A stretch of 6,957 nt of DNA from Flavihumibacter sp. (GTDB lineage Bacteria; Bacteroidota; Bacteroidia; Chitinophagales; Chitinophagaceae), in assembly GCA_025455285.1 (NCBI GenBank), contig JALOMU010000079.1:1-6957 (forward strand). The letters are read 5' to 3'. Below the pieces are notes generated by a model. It made no database searches, was not told where the DNA came from, and was given only the letters and a program-made list of their open reading frames with translations. Below, piece after piece: positions 1 to 5,887 of this stretch; the stretch's first letter is position 1; the number at the start of each line of letters is the position of its first letter. The position numbers and the translations under genes are program-made.

Positions 1-1178
1 CCCTGGCAATAATTGGTGCGACCAAACTCACCTCCCCAAATCACCAGAGTTTCGTCTAGCAAGCCTCTTTGTTTCAAATCAGTAATAAGTGCAGCTGAAG
101 CCTGGTCGGTATCCATTGCCTGTCCGCGGATTTCTCCCGGCAGGTTTCCATGCCCATCCCATCCCTGGTGATACAACTGAACAAAGCGTACCCCGTTTTC
201 AGAAAGTTTACGCGCCAACAAACAGTTGGCTGCATAGGTTCCCGGAACAAGACAATCCGGTCCGTATAATTTCACAATCGATTCCGGTTCTTTACTCAGG
301 TCAGTTACCTCGGGAACAGCGGTCTGCATCCGGTACGCCATTTCATATTGCTGTACTTTGGCATTGATTTCCGGATCTCCAAAGGCTTTGAAGTTTTCAT
401 TATTAAGTGCTGCCAGCTGATCCAGCATGGAACGGCGATCCATTTTGGTTATAGCTTCCTGGTTGTTGAGATACAATACCGGATTTTCACCACTGCTGAA
501 CTGCACGCCCTGGTGAACGGAATCAAGGAATCCATTGGTCCAAAGTTTGGAGTATACACCTTGTCCATTGCCTCTACCTTTTGATAAAAGCACACAATAG
601 GCCGGAAGGTTCATATTTTCACTACCCAGTCCATAACTCAACCAGGCACCCATACTGGGACGGTTGCCCACCTGCGCACCGGTCTGGAAAAAGGTAAGCG
701 CCGGATCATGATTAATCGCTTCAGTAAAGATGCTTTTCACAAAACAGATATCATCCACCACGCTGGCAGTATGCGGCAAAAGTTCACTTATCCAGGCACG
801 GGCTTGGCCATATTGAGCAAACTTAAAGGTGGAGCCTGCCAATGGAAACTTCGACTGATCTGCAGTCATACCGGTGAGTCGCTGCCCCATGCGAATGGAA
901 GCAGGCAAATCCTCTCCGAAACGCTCGTTCAGCATGGGCTTGTAGTCAAACAGATCCAGCTGTGAGGGCGCTCCATTCTGAAACAGATAAATGATTCTTT
1001 TCGCTTTGGGAGCAAAGTGCGGGAGTCTTTGTAGAACAGCTTCTTCTGTTTCCTTTCCTGAAAAAAGATCGGGAATCAGCAGCGAACCCAATGCCACAGA
1101 ACCAATACCCAAACTCATGCGGCTTAAAAAACGCCGCCGGTTCATATTGAGATGATGTTGATACAATTCTTTTTCCAT
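1..1178 (-). CDS. DUF1501 family protein with Tat signal peptide (partial, C-terminus beyond left edge)
   Basis: The frame is open from an ATG at 1178-1176 to the window edge, giving 392 complete codons; the family is usually somewhat under 500 residues, so roughly the last fifth is missing. The N-terminus carries NRRRFLSR (residues 13-20) followed by a hydrophobic stretch, a good twin-arginine export signal. Family hallmarks seen in order are IYLFQNGAPSQLDLFDYKP after the signal, INHDPALTFFQTGAQ (His157), a WDGHGN segment (Asp341, His343) and WGGEFGRT just before the edge. DUF1501 is related to the alkaline phosphatase/sulfatase superfamily, but its reaction is not established. The start lies two bases after the stop of the PSD1 gene, so the pair is almost certainly co-transcribed and probably translationally coupled. 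A GGAGGAGG run at 1199-1206 is about 20 bases from the ATG, too far for a normal ribosome site. Met12 is a possible alternative start that keeps the Tat motif. The exported product presumably folds with cofactor in the cytoplasm first. Confidence 0.93.
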   Translation of the reverse strand, partial: MEKELYQHHLNMNRRRFLSRMSLGIGSVALGSLLIPDLFSGKETEEAVLQRLPHFAPKAKRIIYLFQNGAPSQLDLFDYKPMLNERFGEDLPASIRMGQRLTGMTADQSKFPLAGSTFKFAQYGQARAWISELLPHTASVVDDICFVKSIFTEAINHDPALTFFQTGAQVGNRPSMGAWLSYGLGSENMNLPAYCVLLSKGRGNGQGVYSKLWTNGFLDSVHQGVQFSSGENPVLYLNNQEAITKMDRRSMLDQLAALNNENFKAFGDPEINAKVQQYEMAYRMQTAVPEVTDLSKEPESIVKLYGPDCLVPGTYAANCLLARKLSENGVRFVQLYHQGWDGHGNLPGEIRGQAMDTDQASAALITDLKQRGLLDETLVIWGGEFGRTNYCQ

Positions 1179-1180
1179 AA

Positions 1181-3496
1181 CTACGATTTAACGATTGCCT
1201 CCTCCATATTGTACATAAGATTGATTGTTTTCATCAGGGCAGCCTGTACTACAGGATCTAACTTTGGATCCTGAGGGTACTCTCCTACCTTGAGGGTGGC
1301 TTTTGCATCCAGCTGTCCCGCCCGGAACAGTTCCAACTGCTCTTTGTGATACCGCGTAAGGATCGATAGTTCTTCTTTTTCCGGAGTACGGCAAAGAATA
1401 CGACGGAAAGCCGTTTCAATATTCGTTTGTGCATCCTTGTTAGCACTTATTAGTTTCTGTGAAAATACCCGGGATGCTTCCAGTATAGTCGGATCATTCA
1501 TCATGGCCAGCGCTTGCAGCGGGGTATTAGTTTGTAATCGGGTTACTTCACATTGATCGCGGTTACTTGCATCAAACAGAATCATGGAAGGTGGAGGCAC
1601 CGTTAATTTGATAAAGGTGTACAGGCCCCTGCGGTATAATTTTTCGCCCTTATCCTGCTTATAGGTTGCCAGTTCTCCCCTTCCTGAAGTGGCGCTTTCC
1701 CAGAGACCTGCGGGTTGATAGGGTTTAACACTTGGTCCCCCCATTTTTTTAACCAGCAGTCCGCTGGATGAAAGTACCAGGTCGCGAACAAACTCTGCTT
1801 TTAACCTGATTCTGGGAGCGTGCGACAGATAGATATTTTCAGGATCTTTTTCCAATGCCTTTTCGCTGACCCTGGCAGATTGCCGGTAGGTATTGGAACT
1901 AACGATTTTTTTGATGATGTATTTAATATCCCAGTTGTGCTCCATGAAATCAACTGCTAGCCAATCGAGCAGTTCCGGATGTGAGGGAAGTTCACCCTGC
2001 ATACCGAAATCGCCACTGGTTTTTACCAGTCCCTTTCCAAAAAACTCCTGCCAGAGTTGATTCACGAAAACCCGGGCAGTAAGCGGATTGTTTTTATCTA
2101 CTGTCCATTTAGCCAATCCAAGGCGGTTTCTTGGCAATTGCACCGTATCGTATTTCATAACTACCGGTAGTGCCATTGGCTGTACACGTTCGGTTGGATG
2201 GTCATAAACGCCACGGTTTAATACATAAGTGGGCCGAATGGTATCCAATTCTCCCATTACGGAAACTGTTAGTGAGCTGGTATCTTCCCGGTTTATAAAA
2301 TTCAGGGTAGATTGGAGTTCCTCATTGCTTAGTGTCAGAATGGGATTCTTGGCAGGTTTGGAAATAGAAACATCACCTTCATAACCCACTTCATAGGTGT
2401 TGTTAAAGAAGGCAAACAAACTGAAATAATCCTTTTGAGAAATCGGATCGTATTTATGATCGTGGCACTGGGCACATTCAGCCGTAAGTCCCAGCAGTCC
2501 TTTTGTATAAGTTTTGGTTTTGTCGAGTACGTATTCAATCCGGTATTCTTCCGGGATTACTCCACCTTCTTCCGTGTATTTGTGATTGCGGAAAAATGCG
2601 GTAGCCAACACCTGTTCCTTTGTCGCATTAGGTAATAAATCGCCCGCCATTTGCCAGGTAACAAACTGGTCGTAGGCCATATTTTCATTAAACGCTTTTA
2701 TTACCCAGTCGCGCCAGGGCCACTGCGTCCGGATATTATCATCCTGGTAACCATAACTGTCGGCATACCTTGCCAGGTCCATCCAATGAACGGCCATTTT
2801 TTCCCCATATTGGGGAGTTGCCAAAAGTGTCTCTACCAGCTTTTCGTAAGCATTTTCAGACTTATCATTGAGAAAGCGATCGATCAGGGCTTCATCCGGC
2901 GGTAATCCGGTCAAATCCAGGCTCACTCTTTTCAGCAGTCTTTCCTTATCTGCTTCTTCATTCATGGAAAGGCCTTTCTCCTTAAGTCGGGCCAGAATGA
3001 AATAATCAATTTCGTTTTTCGCAAGAGCAGATTTCACCTTGGGCAATTCCTGCTTCTCCGGTTTAACAAAAGCCCAGTGGGGTTCATATTCCGCGCCCTG
3101 TTCAATCCATTTTTTCAGGATGGTGATTTCTTCAGCTGAAAGCGCCCCAAGATGGGAATCAGGGGTGGGCATGATGTAGTTGGGATCAGTAGAAACTACT
3201 CGTTTGAATACTTCAGACTCTTCCGGTTTACCAGGCACCAATGCAAATGCCCCTTTGGTTTCTTTCAGGGGAGCGAAGGCAAATTCCGGAAGATCCAGTC
3301 GCAAACCTGCTTCCAGTTTATTTTGATCCGGACCGTGACATTTGAAACATTTGTCGGACAATATCGGCCTCACATGGTAGTTATAACTAATATTACCTGT
3401 ATCAGAGAGACCTTCTCCGGCACTATTCAGACAGGCAGTAAATGCAATCGCTGCTACAATCAGACTACAAACAGCGACCAAGATTTTTCTCCTCAT
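1181..3496 (-). CDS. PSD1 (DUF1553)/PSCyt2 (DUF1549)/PSCyt1 cytochrome-type lipoprotein
   Basis: The product has 771 residues. Residues 1-21 form a lipoprotein signal peptide ending FTA, with Cys22 as the likely lipidated residue. A PSCyt1 domain (about 36-140) has the c-type heme motif CFKCH (Cys50, Cys53, His54), then GPDQNKLEAGLRLD, and an MPTPDSH segment whose Met109 may be the distal ligand; it closes with WIEQGAEYEPHWAF. A DUF1549 (PSCyt2) domain spans about 160-370, with LTGLPP and a second CxxCH (CAQCHDHKYDP, Cys341 to His345). A DUF1553 (PSD1) domain covers about 450-740, with NPLTARVFVNQLWQEFFGKG and FDASNRDQCEVTRLQTNTPLQ split over two conserved blocks. Families are known from planctomycetes, where members are often longer; here only about 80 residues separate the two large domains, so no carbohydrate-binding insert is present. 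Location is predicted to be periplasmic or surface, lipid-anchored. A role in redox-linked breakdown of glycans has been suggested for the family, not shown. The stop is followed at once by the DUF1501 gene. Confidence 0.95.
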   Translation of the reverse strand: MRRKILVAVCSLIVAAIAFTACLNSAGEGLSDTGNISYNYHVRPILSDKCFKCHGPDQNKLEAGLRLDLPEFAFAPLKETKGAFALVPGKPEESEVFKRVVSTDPNYIMPTPDSHLGALSAEEITILKKWIEQGAEYEPHWAFVKPEKQELPKVKSALAKNEIDYFILARLKEKGLSMNEEADKERLLKRVSLDLTGLPPDEALIDRFLNDKSENAYEKLVETLLATPQYGEKMAVHWMDLARYADSYGYQDDNIRTQWPWRDWVIKAFNENMAYDQFVTWQMAGDLLPNATKEQVLATAFFRNHKYTEEGGVIPEEYRIEYVLDKTKTYTKGLLGLTAECAQCHDHKYDPISQKDYFSLFAFFNNTYEVGYEGDVSISKPAKNPILTLSNEELQSTLNFINREDTSSLTVSVMGELDTIRPTYVLNRGVYDHPTERVQPMALPVVMKYDTVQLPRNRLGLAKWTVDKNNPLTARVFVNQLWQEFFGKGLVKTSGDFGMQGELPSHPELLDWLAVDFMEHNWDIKYIIKKIVSSNTYRQSARVSEKALEKDPENIYLSHAPRIRLKAEFVRDLVLSSSGLLVKKMGGPSVKPYQPAGLWESATSGRGELATYKQDKGEKLYRRGLYTFIKLTVPPPSMILFDASNRDQCEVTRLQTNTPLQALAMMNDPTILEASRVFSQKLISANKDAQTNIETAFRRILCRTPEKEELSILTRYHKEQLELFRAGQLDAKATLKVGEYPQDPKLDPVVQAALMKTINLMYNMEEAIVKS

Positions 3497-3519
3497 TTTC
3501 TATGGCTTATGGTCGTTTT

Positions 3520-3527
3520 CAAATTTA
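3520..3527 (-). promoter_or_regulatory. Candidate -7 box for the PSD1/DUF1501 operon
   Basis: Read on the minus strand this is TAAATTTG, an exact match to the Bacteroidota -7 consensus TAnnTTTG. It lies 23 bases upstream of the ATG at 3496, which would give a short leader of roughly 15-20 bases. No TTTG or TTG stands at the expected -33 position (around 3546-3550), so the call rests on one box only. No Shine-Dalgarno sequence is seen before the start; the bases there are AGAAA. Confidence 0.4.
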
Positions 3528-3627
3528 CGCAAACAATACAGCTTCCTATTATACTGCATTGTCAAAAACACAGCCTATTTTATCTGTGCAGGTTCTTTAT
3601 ATTTTGTAACTTAAACAGATCATTCAG

Positions 3628-3657
3628 TTTGCGTACCCGCTGGCACTGTTTTTTTTG
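3628..3657 (+). promoter_or_regulatory. Candidate promoter for the microprotein/AsmA-like operon
   Basis: TTTG at 3628-3631 stands 18 bases before TTTTTTTG at 3650-3657. This resembles the Bacteroidota -33/-7 pair (TTTG and TAnnTTTG), with the second base of the -7 box being T instead of A. The ATG at 3692 is 34 bases further on. The T-run makes chance matches easier, so the call is weak. Confidence 0.35.
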
Positions 3658-3691
3658 TAGCGAGTTTTATTCATTCTTAAAACAACTTACT

Positions 3692-3814
3692 ATGAAAGAT
3701 TGGCTTAGAACCCTGATTGCCGGATATGGTGCCTATAAATGGGGCGGCGGCTGCCTTGGTACAATTGTAGTTTTCCTCATTCTATATTGGTTACTTGGCG
3801 CAGTAGGATGTTAG
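3692..3814 (+). CDS. 40-residue single-helix membrane microprotein
   Basis: The reading frame from ATG 3692 encodes 40 residues: a short charged head (MKDWLRT), then IAGYGAYKWGGGC (residues 9-21), a hydrophobic helix of about 16-18 residues (TIVVFLILYWLLGAV) and a terminal Gly-Cys. The glycine-rich GYGAYKWGGGC stretch followed by one membrane segment looks like a constrained small family rather than random coding. I recall similar short proteins from Bacteroidota genomes, but I cannot name a family or function. Its stop overlaps the start of the next gene in ATGTTAG (3808-3814), a classic arrangement for translational coupling. The frame stays open upstream as far as 3152, but that part lies antisense to PSD1 and in the intergenic promoter region, so ATG 3692 is the sensible start. 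A role as partner or assembly helper of the AsmA-like protein is a guess from position only. Confidence 0.72.
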   Translation: MKDWLRTLIAGYGAYKWGGGCLGTIVVFLILYWLLGAVGC

Positions 3815-5448
3815 GTCTTCGACCCATAATTACCCTGCTGATTATTCTTTTCCTGGTATTGCTGGGAATAGGAGCATTTCGTTATTGGATAAAATCCAGA
3901 GATGTTGCCGAAACCATCAAAGACCGGATTTCAACATGGGTTCAGGAGGAAACCAGTGGCCAGTACGCGATTCGAATTGGTGACATACATATTGATCCTG
4001 AAAAACAAAGTATCCTGGTTAGTGAAATAATATTCCAACCTGCTGACAAGATTAAAGGTGCAGGTACTGTTTACAAATTCAACTTACAAAACCTCCTGAT
4101 CAACCAGGTTACACTTAGTTCCTTTCTCGAATCCAGCCTGCTCGAGTTATCCAATATAACAATCGCAGGAGGAGAATTTGAGATCATCCGCTATGCTGAC
4201 AAGTATGATGATACAACTTCCATAAAAGGGAAAAAACAGTTCTCCCAAAAAGGATTAAGGGGCATAAAAATCGATTCAATTCAACTTTCACAACTTGATC
4301 TGATATACCAGGCAAGCAATAAAGCCATAACCAAACTGGAATCCGTTCACCTGGACCTCTATGGTTTTCATACCGACAGCCTCAACACAAGTTCAACCAA
4401 TCCATTACCAGTTTCCAGTTTTAGGTTAGCGATTGAGAATCTAAAAACGGAACTGTCGGATAAGGAATATGAACTCAAGGCTGAAAAGTTCATCCTGAAT
4501 GGAGCGCAACATTTTCAGGCAATAGTTAAAAAGATTGAATTGATACCAATTGCGGGTAGCTCACTGGAAGCTATTGCTGCCCAAACTCCTGTCCAAATGG
4601 ATGTCTACCAGCTAAGCATACCCGAAATCGTAATTGATTCGCTCGATTACAGATCCTTTCTGGAAGACAGCATGATCCGTACGCCCATGATCCTGCTCAA
4701 TGAACCTTCCCTTACTATATTCAATGACCGGAGCAGGCCACCCTCCACTAAATCTAAAATCGGTAAAAACCCACATCAATTGATTCAACAACTGATCTTT
4801 GGTTTGGAGGTTCCAGTACTACAAGTTAAAAATGGGTCAATTACCTATTTCGAAAAAAACAAAGAGGGTACCGATATTGGTAAGCTCCGGTTTGGTTCCA
4901 TTTCAGGTAATGCCGGTCCAATACTGAAGGGAGTCGAAACAAAGGGCAGCCTGCAACTTGATCTGGAAGCCAAACTCATGGACCAGGCTCCAATGAAAGC
5001 CCATTTTTATTTTCCTCCCGGAGCAAATGGTCAGTTCACCGTTCAGGCATCCATACAATCCTTTCAACTCGAAGCCCTGAATCCTGTCATAGAGCCACTG
5101 GCAAGGGTTGCTATCCGCAGTGGTAAAAGCAACCTGTTGAATTTTAGCATCCAGGGATCCGATCAGGGAGCCAATGGCAAGATTCGGTTTAGCTATCAAG
5201 ACCTGAAAATTGATCTCCTGAAAGAAAAAGAAACGGGAACAACCACCAAAAGGCCAGTTCTGAGTTTGCTGGTCAACCAGTTATTACTCCGCACACACAA
5301 CCGTATGGATGATCGAAAAGCGCATGAATTCCTTGTCCGGCAAGACCGCGACCCAACGAAATCATTTTTCAATCTGATCTGGAAAACCATCTTTGAAGGA
5401 CTTAAAAGCAGTGCAGGAATTCGCTCAAAAGACAGTAAACCTGCCTGA
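3808..5448 (+). CDS. AsmA-like (DUF748-type) membrane-anchored protein
   Basis: From ATG 3808 the product has 546 residues. Residues about 5-27 form one membrane helix, followed by WIKSRD and a long extracytoplasmic part. The segment after the helix (ISTWVQEETSGQYAIRIGD, then IHIDPEKQSILVSEIIFQP) is the usual opening of AsmA/DUF748-like proteins: an amphipathic stretch and then repeating beta-strand units, which continue through the protein as alternating hydrophobic segments. The C-terminus has KSFFNLIWKTIFEGLKSSAG, a short helix-like tail. Proteins of this type in other bacteria span the envelope and are implicated in lipid transport or outer-membrane homeostasis; whether this shorter one does so is inference. 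No enzymatic motif is visible. An in-frame ATG at 3739 would add 23 residues, but those lie inside the microprotein gene and do not look like a signal; starting at 3808 puts the membrane helix at the N-terminus and gives the ATGTTAG overlap. Confidence 0.8.
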   Translation: MLGLRPIITLLIILFLVLLGIGAFRYWIKSRDVAETIKDRISTWVQEETSGQYAIRIGDIHIDPEKQSILVSEIIFQPADKIKGAGTVYKFNLQNLLINQVTLSSFLESSLLELSNITIAGGEFEIIRYADKYDDTTSIKGKKQFSQKGLRGIKIDSIQLSQLDLIYQASNKAITKLESVHLDLYGFHTDSLNTSSTNPLPVSSFRLAIENLKTELSDKEYELKAEKFILNGAQHFQAIVKKIELIPIAGSSLEAIAAQTPVQMDVYQLSIPEIVIDSLDYRSFLEDSMIRTPMILLNEPSLTIFNDRSRPPSTKSKIGKNPHQLIQQLIFGLEVPVLQVKNGSITYFEKNKEGTDIGKLRFGSISGNAGPILKGVETKGSLQLDLEAKLMDQAPMKAHFYFPPGANGQFTVQASIQSFQLEALNPVIEPLARVAIRSGKSNLLNFSIQGSDQGANGKIRFSYQDLKIDLLKEKETGTTTKRPVLSLLVNQLLLRTHNRMDDRKAHEFLVRQDRDPTKSFFNLIWKTIFEGLKSSAGIRSKDSKPA

Positions 5449-5486
5449 AATAGCTAAAAACTGCGATATAAAAGCTATTTAACAGG
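5444..5486. repeat. Inverted repeat at the end of the AsmA-like gene
   Basis: AAATAGCT (5448-5455) and AGCTATTT (5473-5480) are perfect 8-bp complements around a 17-base loop. Outside a two-base bulge, CCTG (5444-5447) can pair with CAGG (5483-5486). The arm begins inside the last codons and stop of the gene. No T-run follows, so if it terminates or protects the transcript it is not a textbook intrinsic terminator. Confidence 0.5.
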
Positions 5487-5488
5487 TT

Positions 5489-5520
5489 AAAAAAGGCTTT
5501 AATGTTTAGACATTAGAGCC
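5489..5520 (-). terminator. Strong hairpin with A-run on the left (leftward-type terminator) or operator palindrome
   Basis: An 11-bp stem (5495-5505 with 5510-5520, one T-G pair) closes a four-base loop TTAG. Six A bases (5489-5494) precede it, so on the minus strand it reads as stem plus TTTTTT, the form of an intrinsic terminator. On the plus strand the following bases (TGATAGTTTATC) are only moderately T-rich, so it may also weakly end AsmA-like transcription. Its core TAATGT-TTAG-ACATTA overlaps the -33 region of the next promoter, so it could instead be a repressor site. Confidence 0.55.
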
Positions 5521-5536
5521 TGATAGTTTATCTTTG
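5505..5536 (+). promoter_or_regulatory. Bacteroidota-type promoter for the 98-residue protein/GH43 operon
   Basis: TATCTTTG at 5529-5536 matches TAnnTTTG exactly. About 20 bases upstream TTTA (5505-5508) stands where the -33 TTTG is expected, a three-of-four match. The ATG at 5569 follows the -7 box by 32 bases, giving a leader of roughly 25 bases that is A/T-rich with no Shine-Dalgarno sequence, as is common in this phylum. Confidence 0.55.
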
Positions 5537-5568
5537 CAAGTGTAATTTTTACTATTAATAACAAAATC

Positions 5569-5865
5569 ATGGGCACTTATAAATATATCGGACTCATTGC
5601 TACCCAGCAATTGGAAACACCCATCCTGCTGAGCTCAGGGAGTTTAGCCAATGGGTATAAACTGAAAAAAGTGCTGGCGCATGGCCAGGCTATTTCAAAC
5701 GGAATCGCTGAATCCTGGTATCCGGGTGTGGAAGTAGTTGCGAATCTTTCAGATATTCTGGAAGATGAAAACATCGAGTTGGTAGTTGTGGCTGGCAAAT
5801 CCAACAATCAGTTGGAACTGATCCGGCAGGCAACAGAAGCCGGCAAATTTGTACGGGTAATTTAA
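5569..5865 (+). CDS. Small stand-alone protein resembling the N-terminal half of Gfo/Idh/MocA oxidoreductases
   Basis: The product has 98 residues and no signal peptide, so it should be cytoplasmic. It follows the pattern of the NAD(P)-binding half of Gfo/Idh/MocA enzymes: a first strand KYIGLIA (5-11), a second strand GYKLKKVLAHG (29-39), YPGVEVVANLSDILEDENIELVVVAG split over residues 51-76, and a helix plus strand LELIRQATEAGKFVRVI (82-98). In full-length family members the corresponding end would continue into the conserved EKP motif and then the substrate domain; here it stops just before. The glycine-rich GxGxxG loop after the first strand is also missing (ATQQLETP instead). No remainder of an oxidoreductase follows in any frame. 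It is therefore either a domain family used on its own, perhaps as a regulator or subunit, or a decayed remnant; the intact frame and clear promoter favour the former. The GH43 gene follows after 22 bases. Confidence 0.7.
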   Translation: MGTYKYIGLIATQQLETPILLSSGSLANGYKLKKVLAHGQAISNGIAESWYPGVEVVANLSDILEDENIELVVVAGKSNNQLELIRQATEAGKFVRVI

Positions 5866-5887
5866 TCCGCAATGATTAGTTTGCTGT

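Larger units (their letters stand above)
3497..3691. other. Divergent intergenic region between PSD1 operon and microprotein/AsmA-like operon
   Basis: These 195 bases separate two operons transcribed away from each other and so should hold both promoters. Each strand has a plausible Bacteroidota-type box, annotated separately. A 6-bp inverted repeat (ATCTGT at 3582-3587, ACAGAT at 3615-3620) is too short and too widely spaced to call an operator. I see no RNA gene or coding sequence of its own here. Confidence 0.7.

Noticed and set aside
89..965. Plus-strand frames of 78-92 residues across the DUF1501 gene
   Set aside because: They are antisense to a well-supported gene and show no domain-like sequence.
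2435..2905. Plus-strand frames of 66 and 84 residues inside the PSD1 gene
   Set aside because: They are shadows of the PSD1 coding strand with no recognisable motif or start signal.
3548..3565. TTGACA and TATAAT on the minus strand upstream of PSD1
   Set aside because: They are only 6 bases apart, whereas a sigma-70 type promoter needs about 17, and this phylum uses a different consensus.
3582..3620. ATCTGT/ACAGAT inverted repeat in the divergent intergenic region
   Set aside because: Six-base arms separated by 27 bases are expected by chance at this base composition.
3152..3691. Upstream extension of the microprotein frame to 220 residues
   Set aside because: Most of it is antisense to the PSD1 gene and the rest crosses the divergent promoter region; only the final 40 residues look like protein.
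3739..3807. Earlier start (ATG 3739) for the AsmA-like protein
   Set aside because: The added 23 residues lie inside the microprotein gene in another frame, push the membrane helix inward and lose the tidy stop/start overlap.
5876..5883. TTAGTTTG just before the GH43 start as a separate promoter
   Set aside because: It differs from TAnnTTTG at the key A and lies only four bases from the ATG, leaving no room for a leader.
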